Shown here piece after piece: positions 43,316-54,535 of a DNA stretch of 64,000 nucleotides. Each line of letters opens with the position of its first letter. The stretch's first letter is position 1. The notes below the pieces were generated by a model, which was not told the origin of the DNA, searched no databases, and was given only the letters and a program-made list of their open reading frames with translations. The stretch comes from Trachythela sp. YZ-2020 (Eukaryota > Cnidaria > Anthozoa > Malacalcyonacea > Clavulariidae), in the NCBI GenBank assembly GCA_016169945.1, contig JADLSH010000052.1, positions 62,001-126,000 on the forward strand, given 5' to 3'. A program made the position numbers and the translations under genes.

Positions 43316-44806
43316 TCTATTTTTCTGTACAACGACGTATGACGCTTGTCGATAGTATGTATCTATCTTTCTCTTCGTATCATCACGTTTCACGAACACT
43401 GTATCGCCCTCATGAATGGTTGAAGGTCGAACATATGCTTTCGCATCCGCATATTTCTTCATCTTCGACTTCGCTTTGCGATCGTTCTCCTCAACTGCTG
43501 GGTCTTGTATATTCTTTTCCATTTCGGGTAATTTTGTCTTTAGTGCTCGACCAAACAACGCAGTCGCTGGGGGAACTTTCGTCGTAGTGTGAGGAGTTGC
43601 TCTGAAGTTTCTGAGGAAGCGATACATTTCTTGTTTCCAATTCTTGTGCTCCACTGTCGCCGTTTTTATCACTTTCTTTATCGTTCTTACGAATCGCTCG
43701 ACTTCGCCATTTGCTCTTGGCCACCTTGGCGTTATCTTTCGATGCTTGAAACCGAGGACTTGCGCAAATGACTGAAACTCGTGGCTGTTGAAAGGCGGTC
43801 CGTTGTCCGTCTTTACTACGTCTGGTATTCCAAATTCAGAGAACACTTTGTCTACCCTTGGAATCACTGTGTTAGCTGACGTGGACTTGACCGTTTCAAT
43901 TATCAGGAGATACTCGCTGTTCGGAAGCTCTACAAAGTCCATGCTGACTTCCGACCATGGGGCTTTCGGTAGTGGAGACATATTGAGTGGTTCACGTTTG
44001 GACTCAGGCGTTGAGATCAAACACGCACTGCATGACTGATCTTTCTTCTCCACCATCTTGTCGATGCCAGGGAACCACACCTTTTCGCGTATGAGTGACT
44101 TTGTTTTCACGACCCCTTGATGGCCCTCGTGTGCTAAGTTTACCACGCGCTCTTGTAGTTTTCTGGGGATGATTATTCTTGTTCCTCGAAGAATTATCTG
44201 TACTGTCGTGCCTACTGTAAGCTCATCTTTTACCTTCTGCAACGAGTTATAAGCTACGCTGTCCACATCTGATTGCTTAGTTCCTTCCTGCCAGTTATTT
44301 TTCGCAATTGCCTTCGACACCGCTTGTAATGTCGCGTCGGCTTTGGAAGCTTCTTCGATTTCCTGGACCATTAGTGCCTTTGGCGTTGAGGTCATGGTGA
44401 TGTAGTTAACATACTCTTCTGCGATCTTCTGTTCTCGGCTAGCTGTGGTTTGTTGTTTGGAGGGATGGCGTGACAAGTAATCTGCTGGGTTTCCTTCTCT
44501 TTTTCGATAACGCACGGTTAGTTGGTAAGGCTGAAGTCGAAGAGCCCATCTCTCTATTCTTGCGGGAGGTTTCGAACTTGGGTTGCCATAGATAGACACT
44601 AGAGGGTTGTGATCCGTGTAGACTGTTACAGGCTTTCCATAGATGTACAGATGAAGGTGTTCGCAGGCCCAGACGATGGCAAGGACCTCGCGTTCCGTCT
44701 GACTGTAGCGCTGCTCCGTCTTGGACAAGGAACGACTAGCATAGGTGACAACGTGGTTAGTTCCAGTTTCTCCATCTACTTGTGAGAGAATGGCAGCTAC
44801 TCCCAC
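43316..44806 (-). CDS. Gypsy pol: RNase H and integrase
   Basis: A frame of about 497 codons. The RNase H comes first (ILSQVDGETG, VTYASRSLSKTEQRYSQTER, EVLAIVWACEHLHLYIYG, YTDHNPL). Then come the HHCC zinc-binding region (HEGHQGVVKTKSLIREKVWFPG, CSACL) and the integrase core (PWSEVSMDFVELP, VKTDNGPPFNSHEF, PRANGEVERFVRT). The canonical D, D and E of the integrase are readable. The last residues before 43316 (YYRQASYVVVQKN) lead into the LINE junction. It is otherwise uninterrupted. Confidence 0.85.
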
Positions 44807-45576
44807 GGACTGGCGTCGACCGAGATTTCGGTTTCTTTGGCTGGGTCAAAGTAAGCCGTTACCAGTGCATTCACCAAGGCTTCCTTTAGTTGGTCCACTG
44901 CTCTGTCGTGCTGTGACGTCAACTCCCAAGGTTGATCTTTGTGGGTCAGCTTGCGTAGTGGTTCGGTCTTGGTTGCATAGTCGGAGATGAATCGCGAACA
45001 ATAATTGGTCATTCCCAACAGGCTTCGTACTTCGGATGCAGACGTTGGTGTCTGTAGGTTGACGATGTCTTCAATCTTCTTGGGATCTGGTGTGATACCA
45101 TCTCCAGAAAAGACATAACCAAAGAACTCGAGCTTGCGTTTGCCATACTCGCACTTGTTCTTGTTCAGTGTTAGACCACGTTCTTTGAGCCTTTTGAAGA
45201 CAGCCTCTAGGCTTTGATCGTGGGCGCTTTGCGTCTTTCCGAACACTAGGATGTCCTCACTAATGTTGAGAGCCCCGGGGATGCCTTCGAGAGTTTCACT
45301 AATGACATTCTGAAAAACTTCTGCTGCGCTTGAAATGCCAAAGTTCAGTCTCTTATATCGCATTAGACCCAGGTGCGTACCAAAAGTGGTGATGTACCGT
45401 GATTCTGGTGCTAACTCGAGCTGGTTGTAACCTTGATTTAGATCCAATTTGCTGAATACTTTAGCACCATTCAAGTCCCCGATTATCTCTTTGATTGTAG
45501 GCGTTACATGGCGTTCCCATTTGATGGCTTGATTCTCTTGACGCATGTCTACACACACACGGACTCTTCCAGGAGA
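44797..45576 (-). pseudogene. Gypsy pol: reverse transcriptase with altered catalytic box and N-terminal deletion
   Basis: Reads VCVDMRQENQAI, VFSKLDLNQGYNQLELAPES, NFGISSAAEVFQNVISE and then NISEDILVFG where the family has xxDDIL, so the first catalytic Asp of the box is replaced by Glu. The frame joins the gag frame directly at about 45550-45577, skipping the protease and RT N-terminus, so about 1 kb is deleted. Followed by a connection (SLLGMTNYCSRFI) and the start of the RNase H (ETEISVDASPWE); the next frame overlaps at 44797-44806. Confidence 0.8.
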
Positions 45577-46018
45577 AGTTTAAGCGATAGGCAGTTCTGC
45601 ACAATTTGGGTTTTAATTTCCCTGTCGTTGTCTGTAAACTCACAAGTCGTCGCTAGCTGTCGTAGGCGAGTGTGAAACGCGGAAATATTTTCTCCATTCT
45701 CTTGCTTGGCTTTACGGAACACGTATACCTCGTACTCTCGGTTCTTCTTGGGGGTGAAATAGTTTGTTAACGCCGTAGTCGCCTTTTCGAACGGGTTTTC
45801 GTCTTCTCCAGGCTCGGTGTTGGGTAATGTTTCGAAGATTTCATTCACGTTTTCTCCAGCATAGTGCAGTAAAAGAGATCTCTTTGTCTTTTATTGTCGT
45901 CTACATCTAATGCAAGCAGAAGATTTTTAAATCGAGTGAGCCATTTCTTCCAACGAATACCGACTGCACCGTCCGAATGAACATCAAATTCAGCAAACTG
46001 CGGTAGAGCTACAGCCAT
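45577..46018 (-). pseudogene. Gypsy gag, frameshifted and truncated
   Basis: ATG at 46018 opens MAVALPQFAEFDVHSDGAVG, then a helical segment (WKKWLTRFKNLLLALDVDD) as in Gypsy gag. A frameshift near 45860 leads to NVNEIFETLPN and YFTPKKNREYEVYVFRKAKQ, ISAFHTRLRQLATTCEF. The zinc knuckle and protease are lost in the deletion at the join with RT. Confidence 0.75.
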
Positions 46019-46097
46019 TTTCTTCGGGTTTTCTCGATTTTATTTAGCGATTGTTCTTGTTCAATCACTACAATTCATTGTGGGGACTTAAATCTCA

Positions 46098-46190
46098 TTT
46101 CCTCGTCGCCAATGTGGTGTTTTGTCTTAAGGTGGCTCGATACAGTTTTCAAAAATTCAGTTGTTCAACGTTTTGAAAGATTAAACTCCT
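46098..46190 (-). other. Gypsy primer-binding site and remains of the 5' LTR
   Basis: On the minus strand, TTGGCGACGAGG (46101-46112) follows ..caccaca, the expected CA end of an LTR. The same PBS-type motif is at 13790. The LTR is cut by the fold-back element from 46191. No matching 3' LTR was found left of 41389. Confidence 0.5.
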
Positions 46191-48459
46191 AGTCTAGGAC
46201 CTGTAAAGGAGTTTGTATGCATTTCATTTAGGACAGATTATCTCAACTGTTTTAGGGTAAAATGACCATGGCGGTCAACATGGCATATGTGCCAAAACCC
46301 GAATCCGGGGCGAAAGTACTGAAAATGACCACGCCCAGAAACGGCACTGTCGACATAGCTCTAAATCCTGAACCCCCAAAGCTACAGCCTTTCTGAATTG
46401 CTTATAGTGTTTAGAATGGTTGCTTTTAGGGGTGGCCACTGGAGGGTGAAATTTGTCTAGGTATCATATTTTACAAGACAATGACTATGCACCATCCCAG
46501 GTCAACTGCTAATTATGCATCAAATTACTCATTCACCTGGCAAAGTCTATGTTTTCTTATTTCCTAAATATTTTTGTCATAGGATGAAAAAATATGCTTA
46601 TTTTAATATAATTATTATAAATTTCATAAGGAATGATATTGTTTTGTTGAGACATAACACATTTCATTTCACTTACCCCCCGCCAGAACACGATTTCAGC
46701 CATATTTTGCCGATTTGTTTGCTTTTTATCATCCAAATGTTGTACTTTAACACAATGCTACTTGACTAAAGAATAATTCAACCAAGTTTCGTCGGGTTTT
46801 GGAGTAGTACCATGTATTTTATCTTCGATTTTGTGTCCTTCGACATTTCCTCAATTATGTCGCTATTGCAATGTCTCGCCGCTTCTCTGCCCGATAAATG
46901 CCACTTCTTCGTCCACATCTGTATTTATATTACAGTATCCAAAAATAATTGATTGTAGAATAGTCCCAATCGAAAAATTGAAAGCTTAGTCCCACTTGGG
47001 AGTGAAAAATCTCCCCTCGTTGATCAAGAATGAGAATCAAAAACAAAAGGTTCAAAATAATTTGAAAGTCAAAACATGTGTAATGTGGAATTTATAACAT
47101 TTTTCTATGCATGGTTTTTGTAATAAGAAAGACAAGATCCATCAGGTTTTTAATTAAGAGTAAATAAAACTGAGGTCTGAGGGCTGAAGCGTACAGGCGT
47201 CTACACAGAATAGCCTTAAAATTATGGTGCAAAAAGATTGCGTAAGTCTCTGGTTTCTTTTTTATAGCTAAAGGAAACCAGAAAAATACAAAGTTACGCG
47301 AATATATGTTTATTTTGTCATAAACATATAAGCAGTTAAACACACGAACTTTACTTGGGTTGCTGTGGTCGTAGCCTGCGTGGCAGGCGTTCTATTGTGG
47401 GGGAGGGAGTTTTGTGCGCTCTCAAAAAAAAGCGCGCGCTCTAAACAAAACTCCCTCCCTCACAATAGAACGCCTGCCACGCAGGCTACTGTGGTCGCGA
47501 ACAAACGTATTCGTGAAAATGTTCACCCCCCCCTGTAATGTTGTCCACGAGGAGTTTTCGTGAAGATTGCGCGAGACTTTCAAATTATTTTGAACCTTTT
47601 GTTTTTGATTCTCATTCTTGATCAACGAGGGGAGGTTTTTCACTCCCAAGTGGGACTAAGCTTTCAATTTTTCGATTGGGACTATTCTACAATCAATTAT
47701 TTTTGGATACTGTAATATAAATACAGATGTGGACGAAGAAGTGGCATTAATCGGGCTGAGAAGCAGCGAGACATTGCAATAGCGACATAATTGAGGAAAT
47801 GTCGAAGGACACAAAATCGAAGATAAAATACATGGCACTACTCCAAAACCCGACGAAACTTGGTTGAATTATTCTTTAGTCAACTAGCATTGTGTTAAAG
47901 TACAACATGTGGATGATACTTGCGAGGCTCGGCGATAAAAAGCAAACAAATCGGCAAAATATGGCTGAAATCGTGTTCTGAAATGAAATGTGTTATATCT
48001 CAACAAAACAATATCATTCCTTATGAAATTTATAATAATTATATTAAAATAAGCATATTTTTTCATCCTATGACAAAAATATTTAGGAAATAAGAAAACA
48101 TAGACTTTGCCAGGTGAATGAGTAATTTGATGCATAATTAGCAGTTGACCTGGGATGGTGCATAGTCACTTTCTTGTAAAATATGATACCTAGACAAATT
48201 TCACCCTCCAGTGGCCACCCCTAAAAGCAACCATTCTAAACACTATAAGCAATTCAGAAAGGCTGTAGCTTTGGGGGTTCAGGATTTAGAGCTATGTCGA
48301 CAGTGCCGTTTCTGGGCGTGGTCATTTTCAGGACTTTCGCCCCGGATTCGGGTTTTGGCACATATGCCATGTTGACCGCCATGGTCATTTTACCCTAAAA
48401 CAGTTGAGATAATCTGTCCTAAATGAAATGCATACAAACTCCTTTTCAGGTCCTAGACT
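46191..48459. mobile_element. Fold-back element, long member (arms ~880 bp)
   Basis: Left arm 46191 to about 47070, right arm about 47576-48459. They are near-identical reverse complements across their whole length (for example tcattcacctggcaaagtct / agactttgccaggtgaatga). Outer ends AGTCTAGGACCTG and CAGGTCCTAGACT are shared with 32338-33114. The ~500-bp centre contains another hairpin (47369-47490). Frames in the arms (46515-46769, 47884-48135) are mirror images of each other and are not supported as genes. Confidence 0.9.
47369..47490. repeat. Hairpin nested in the fold-back centre
   Basis: gtagcctgcgtggcaggcgt at the left pairs with acgcctgccacgcaggctac at the right; the inner tgtgggggagggagttttgt pairs with acaaaactccctccctcaca. 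Loop gcgctctcaaaaaaaagcgc. A near-perfect MITE-like hairpin of about 120 bp. Confidence 0.85.
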
Positions 48460-49195
48460 ATCCATATTTTTAGGTTTTATTCATCAGGTATCAGGGTTTT
48501 CATATATTTTGATGTTTCTACTTTCAGATTATGTTAGTTTTAGTAACACATAGTTCGTTGCTATGGCAACATACGCATACGAAATTCACTCTAAAATAGC
48601 CTATCGCCTCGTGTAGTTGGAAAAGAAGCACGGCGACCCCCCATTTTTTTTCATGCATTATTTTACTTGCAAGACACACTAACAATAAGCAATATATAAA
48701 AAAATTCTGTAATGCCATTTTTTTGAAAAAGGCAAAAATGTCGTTTTCTTCGATAAAATTTTTTGGCATTACATATAATGAGATATAGCGCATTGTTTTC
48801 CATAAATGACGTCAGCAATTGACATGAAAACGGTATATAACACGCGCAATGACACGAGATGGCGCGAGCAATTGCTTACGTCAGATCATTTTGTAAGTTC
48901 TTTCGTTAATTTTCCTGCGCGCACAAATGGTCACACGGATTTGTTCATAGAGTATGAAGTTTTGTTTTCGCGATTCTTGAATAAGGTTTTTGTGATTACT
49001 ATATCGAGCCACCTTAAGCTCTTTATTTCACTCTTGACTTTCAAGACCAAGGAAAGACCAAGGAACTCCCGTTCCCTCATTGCATGGTCATCCCGTTCTT
49101 ATCGTGTGCTACATACGTGATTACGACTAGGTGTGAACAATACACGTATAACCGCTGGTATATTTGTTCAAACTGTTTTGTGGTTCTTACATGAA
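48460..49195. other. No recognised gene
   Basis: AT-rich. A segment tatcgagccacctta near 49003-49017 is the reverse complement of aaggtggctcgata at 46131-46144, so part of the LTR or flank may have been duplicated inversely. Confidence 0.35.
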
Positions 49196-49338
49196 GTGGT
49201 ACCACTGAGCTATATAATACCTGGAGGACGTGCTCGGCAAAAAAAAGTGAAGCCAAAAACATGGCGGATTTTGGCCTTTGCTTACGCCATAATGACGCCA
49301 CTGGTTCCTTTTGCCCATGGTAATTACCACTGACCGAC
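49196..49338. repeat. Inverted repeat partner 1 (with 52283-52436)
   Basis: gagctatataatacctggag and ccatggtaattaccactgac recur inverted at 52283-52436 with small insertions. See the partner entry. Confidence 0.75.
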
Positions 49339-52282
49339 CGCGATCCTAATCTAAAACGGACTCTTTCACCCCCCTGGTTTTTTAAACAATTTTTTTTCAT
49401 TTTTACGAAATGTTTTGTTTTAAAAGCTCAAACTGGAGAGAAAAGTGAGGTTTTGCTCCGCTTTTGGATGGTACAATGGTACGAATCACTGTTGAAGAAA
49501 ACATTTTTTCACTCCGGTAAGGTTGTATTTAATAAATACTTGTTTTCTATATTTTTACAAACAAAAATTAAAAACTTAGTATTATACTTTTCGCAGTTCA
49601 TTATTTAAAATATGTACACTCGGCCCATTTAATATTTTGCCGCAGTATAGAATGATGCACTTTGTCCATTATATTTTACAAACTAGTCTTGTGCTGGTTT
49701 TGATAACAAATTTCCGGGTTGTTTCGACTGTTTCAACTTGTTTGAAACCGCATTTTATAGACTCATTAATGTCTTATCACTAGTAGTTTGGTATATATAG
49801 ATTTTGTCCTCTGTGGGACATTTGTAGTTTTAGTTCATTGTAGGCAGTCAAACACGATAAAACTCAAAAGTGATAAAATATATAGTTGCCATATGCTGCT
49901 GACTGCTGTATAAAATGTTAAGAACTTTATCCATAACAGGATAATATTGAGCAGTGCAAGACACTATATATGTGGAATTAAGCATGTCAACTAAGTATGT
50001 TAAGTATGGAATAAACAGTGAGAATAATCCATTACATATCCAAGCACACTTTTAACAGTATAATTGCAGTAGTGCTATAATCTGTGAAAAACATCTATGA
50101 CAAGATGTAGTAAATTCCACTAACTGTTCATTTTCCCAAAGTCTCCTGGCAGAAAAATATGTTAATGTAAGCAACAACTAGCAAGATATATTTGAAGTGC
50201 CCTCGAGTCATAACAAGCTATTGATAAATATATTTAAATGGATTTTCTTATTTTAGGCAAGGTCTTCAATGTGCACAATTAGTAATTGTACATAAACCAA
50301 CAAAGGTTTTATCTCCCTTCCACCCAGTGGCTCTTCAAAACCGTTCTCATGAAAAGTTCAGATATTGGTGGGGTTAGTGAGGTAAGTAACGAGTCAAATC
50401 CAATTAAAATCTCCCAAACCATAGACGGTAGATAGACATAAAATATCATAAAGATATTTTCACGTGTATTGTGCCTTGTTCTAATGTAATAATAACAGAA
50501 TTTTGTGATTTATGACAGGGAACTTTCCAAAAAAAAGAGGTAAGTTTCCGTGTGTTATATGTGATTTTTTGAAAAAAAATACTGGTTTATATGATAAATA
50601 TTCAGGTTTTGTACTTGAAAAGAGATTGTACAACAAAAATGGAAGAATTATGAGTGAAAACGAGAAGTGTGCCCCCCTAGGAAATGAGGGCCAGCTACGG
50701 GGCTGATTTATGACCTTCCAATTACTTTTAAAAACTCGTATCAGAATGCTAGGTGGTTCGTGGCTTTGCCACTCACTACTCGCCCCAAACAATCACCCTT
50801 TACAGATATAGAATGCATGTAGGTAACAAAAATGTGTATTACTGCAGTATAATTTCTCTCTTCTTTAATTACAGGAAAGTCTGTCAATCATACAGTTATA
50901 GATACCAGCAAAAAGGCAGAAGGTATCAAGATGCAGATGTTTCAGGATATGGATTGCAAATTTGTTAACTAGTGCATGAATGTTACTGTATATATTTTAT
51001 TGAATATAATTCTATTAATATCTTTAATTGTAAATATTCACAAAATTTCAATACTTTCTGTTAATTAATACACCATGATAACTTTAAGAGAGTTAAAAAA
51101 TAAAAGCAGTTAATTATGATATTGTATCTTTCATTTCCAAACATGTTGCATGATAAAAAATCCTGTATTTTGCCAGCAAAAAGTGGAGCTGTGTCATTGT
51201 GCAATGAACTCTGCAATAAAAATAAGAGATTATATACAATATTAGTCCACTCTCTTTCTTGTGCTTCCTTTAACCCCAAGCCAATACAAAATAAGCAATG
51301 CTCTCACTGAGTGGCATAAATATACAAAACTATGGTACTGTAAAGCATGAGATGGTATATATATAGGGTAAAAACAGCACTAAAATATGTGTGTGTAAAA
51401 TTTGAATCTACATGCAGGGACTACTGAAAATTCAAAACATACATGCTCATGAAATTCTTACAAATCTGTGTATCCCTGCATTTACGGTGAGACATTGTCA
51501 CACTCTTTCTTTTCATTGTCACAGCCCTGGGGATTATATACTTGTGATGGAGAAAATATCTGCAGGCTGGATGAAGAATAATAGAATGCAAAAGCCCAGG
51601 TGTTGCCTGGGGGCTGGATGGAAAGAAAATATGCAAAATCCCTGTGGTTGACTACGGGCTGGATGGAGAGAAATATATATTAATACAAAAGCCCAGAAGT
51701 TGCCTGGGGCTGCATGGGAAAATAATGCATGCTGGAATTGACTGATAAAATGCATGGCTTCATAATTCATACTCCTCCCAGAAGCAATTTTTCATGCTAC
51801 TTAAATGCATACAAGCAACCCACAACATAATATTCTGCTTTAAGGGGAAACTGTAGTTTTTATATTAAATATAGCACGATATTTTGGTTGGTTTCTACAA
51901 CCTAATTATGAAAAATACAGGTCGCTGCTTGCTGCGATAATGCATTATACTGTACAAGAAAGCTGTTTTCTTAACAAATGGGTGTATATTGATCGTTTTG
52001 CCTGTCAATTTTGCACCATGTGAACTGTGAAATACTCGAGGAAATACTGAAATAATTCGTCTCTTACCTGTACGTCCTGTACTGGCTTCAAATATCGTCT
52101 TCGGCCACAGTTCTCGAGGTTTTAATATTTGTTTGTTGTCCTTTACCGGCTGGAATAACGTGTACGACTTCCACATCTTTGAACAAATGGTCAAAAGTTG
52201 AAAAAATACATGGAAAATACGAAAACAAGTTACTTTACTGTAAATTGTTATAAAAAGCTAAATTAAATGAAATGAGCCTTGG
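49339..52282. other. Mostly non-coding; possible small exons
   Basis: A frame at 50354-50386 (MKSSDIGGVSE) ends GAG|gtaagt, and a frame after attacag at about 50876 reads KSVNHTVIDTSKKAEGIKMQ to a stop at 50969 followed by A/T-rich sequence. Each could be an exon of an unknown plus-strand gene, but their phases do not match directly. Diverged direct repeats (gggctggatggaaagaaaat type) lie at 51550-51730. Confidence 0.25.
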
Positions 52283-52436
52283 TCAGTGGTAATTACCATG
52301 AGCAAAAGGAACCAGTGGCGTCATTCTGGCGTCAGAAAATGCCCAAATCCGCCATGTTTTTGGCTTCACTTTGCTGCCTGGCTGACATTAGCGTCAGGTC
52401 CTCCAGGTATTATATAGCTCAGTGAGTGGTACCCAT
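52283..52436. repeat. Inverted repeat partner 2 (with 49196-49338)
   Basis: Reverse complement of the earlier partner, about 150 bp, roughly 3 kb apart. The pair could bound a transposon or be two opposed copies of a short repeat; no coding sequence between them was recognised. Confidence 0.75.
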
Positions 52437-52481
52437 AAATCCACTACCATCTAGCGCAATATCACATTTTAAAATCATCTG

Positions 52482-53243
52482 CAGGGCTTCCACTTTCCAG
52501 GAAATTTCCTGGCAAAAGGAAATATTGGGCTGCGGCAGGAAAATGCCAGGAAATGATAAGGCCAATTAAAAAAAGTTTTTAGTTTTTCATCAGATTTTTT
52601 GAAAAACGTGGGGCGGGCGGGCGGATTTTTATTTTTTTTATTATTTATTTTTTAATAGCGCAAGTAGTATATTTCCCCTTTTAAAAACGATTTAAAAGGT
52701 TTTTTTCCATTTCACACATTTTGTCTGCGCAAGAAATTTTGTCTGTTGAAACAATATGGCCGCCAACGTTCGGTTTCCGACTACTTCCGACTAATTCCGA
52801 TTTAATAATAATAAAAAAAATATTTCGGGCGGCCAATTTTTCAGGGGCGGGCGGCGATGAAAAACTAAAAAAATTTTTTAATTGGCCTAATGGCAGGAAA
52901 TTCTGAGATTCCAACCATTGGGGCTTTAAAATAGTCTATGTGTGGCGTAGTAACTAGTAAAATGTTGAATATACAAGAAAGCTACCTATCATAGAGTTTT
53001 CAAACGCTGGCAATTTGATTTGCGCCTGGAATATATTGGCAAATGTTCGAAAACGGCGAAAATCTCAAGATGTAAACAGCATGGTAACATGCAAATGATA
53101 TAGTAGGGAAATTTCTAAAGGCTAAATATTAAAAAAGGAAATGCCAGGAAATTTGCCAGGAAATTTTGCAATTTCTGCCAGGAAATATTGCAATAAATAA
53201 GGATGAAAACAGGAAATCCAGTTTTATGAAAGTGGAAGCACTG
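52482..53243. mobile_element. hAT-like MITE with 8-bp target duplication
   Basis: Starts CAGGGCTTCCACTTTC and ends GAAAGTGGAAGCACTG, which pair with one mismatch. Both ends are flanked by ATCATCTG (52474-52481, 53244-53251), an exact 8-bp duplication. An 8-bp duplication with CAG..CTG ends is typical of hAT elements. Inside is a second inverted repeat (52561-52640 / 52800-52886) with gggcgggcgg. Frames in it are by-products. Confidence 0.85.
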
Positions 53244-53407
53244 ATCATCTGTTAATCTGTTTCATCACAACATATTTCAAATTTTCGTTATATCACTCCT
53301 CAGAATTGTTTCTTGTTATGATTCTATCAACCGTAACAAAGAGTTGGATAACACTTATCTTTATAGCTGCAAAAGGCTTCTATTAAAGTTGCTTGAAGGC
53401 TTTATCT

Positions 53408-54199
53408 ATGCCTATGGGTTCAATGATACGAATGAATATACCACTTTCTAAATGGGCATTACTCCTTGTGTTAATTCTGATATTATTTATGATATGTGCA
53501 AAATTTTATAAAGTCTGGCCGTGGAGAAGAGATATTTCGCGTCCGCCTTCCGTGAAAGACTTCTACTTGGAGTGGGGAGACAATTTGAACAAAGGTGTAG
53601 TGTATTATCGAGAAATTATTCCTGAAGGTATTAAAGCAAAGCTTGATATACTTCTATTGCATGGTATGAGTTTTACCTCAAGAGACTGGGTTGAGTTAAA
53701 TACACTGAATATCTTGGCATCGCACGGATATCATGTTATTGCTTTGGATTTGCCAGGTTATGGGAAGTCATCTTATAAACTGGATACAAGTCATACAAGC
53801 AGAGTTGAGTTTTTAGAACAGTTTATTAAGAAGACAAAACTTGGGTCACCTGTGATTGTGTCCCCTGTGATTGTGTCCCCTTCAATGAGTGGTATATACA
53901 GTTTGTCTTATCTTGCGGGTTCAAAACCAGCCAAAGGATTTGTTGCTATTGCGGTGGTAGGCACAGACAAGATTCCTGTAAGAGATTTTCAAAATTTCCC
54001 ACCAACTCTAATTGTTCGAGGTTCAAAGGATAAAAATCTTGGTGTGACATCAACAAATATACTTGGCAAAAATTTGCCACATAATTTAGTTGAAGTGATT
54101 AAAGATGCTGGTCATGCTTGCTACCTTAACAAACCTGAGGAATTTCATGCTATGTTGTTGAAATTCTTACAAAACATTACTGATACTGATTCTCACTGA
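53408..54199 (+). CDS. ABHD14A-like: ABHD14-like alpha/beta hydrolase with N-terminal membrane anchor
   Basis: 263 codons from ATG at 53408 to TGA, uninterrupted. Residues 16-34 form a single hydrophobic helix (KWALLLVLILILFMICAK), a signal anchor as in ABHD14A. The alpha/beta hydrolase fold follows: LLLHGMSF (oxyanion region, residues 82-89), DLPGYGKS, the ABHD14 nucleophile elbow SPSMSG with Ser159, the acid in GSKDKN (Asp208) and the base in DAGHACYL (His236). A 15-bp tandem duplication (53849-53880) repeats PVIVS just before the elbow. The whole gene is in one exon, so it may be a retrocopy or an ancestrally intronless locus. Family members are serine hydrolases; ABHD14B is reported to act on acetyl-lysine. 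The substrate here is unknown. Confidence 0.85.
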   Translation: MPMGSMIRMNIPLSKWALLLVLILILFMICAKFYKVWPWRRDISRPPSVKDFYLEWGDNLNKGVVYYREIIPEGIKAKLDILLLHGMSFTSRDWVELNTLNILASHGYHVIALDLPGYGKSSYKLDTSHTSRVEFLEQFIKKTKLGSPVIVSPVIVSPSMSGIYSLSYLAGSKPAKGFVAIAVVGTDKIPVRDFQNFPPTLIVRGSKDKNLGVTSTNILGKNLPHNLVEVIKDAGHACYLNKPEEFHAMLLKFLQNITDTDSH

Positions 54200-54289
54200 G
54201 CAGGGTGGGTGTTCATTTCTGTTTTTTATAGTTCAGAGTAATGTCGTCATTCTACTTGATTGAACTGAAGACAGCCCGAACGGGTGGAC

Positions 54290-54535
54290 CAGGGGGCGGT
54301 TGTATCAAGGCCGGATAGCACTATCCACCGGATAGCGAATTTTTCGACTGTTGTAAAAATGCTCCAAAAGCTATAAAACTACGAATGTACACCCCACAAT
54401 TAATAAAAAGAAACTTTAACTTATAAATGCTAAGGTTTAATCTAGATTATACAAATCAACGGACAATTTTAGGAAGGTTGGAAGATTTGCTATCCGGTGG
54501 ATAGTGCTATCCGGCGTTGATACAACCGACCCCAG
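54290..54535. mobile_element. MITE with ~45-bp TIRs
   Basis: cagggggcggttgtatcaag at the left pairs with ttgatacaaccgaccccag at the right. The arms contain ccggatagcactatcc. The centre is AT-rich. No coding sequence. Confidence 0.75.

Noticed and set aside
46515..48135. Two similar frames starting MHQITHSPGKVYVF on opposite strands
   Set aside because: They are the same sequence in the two arms of the fold-back element; no domain and no expression signal.
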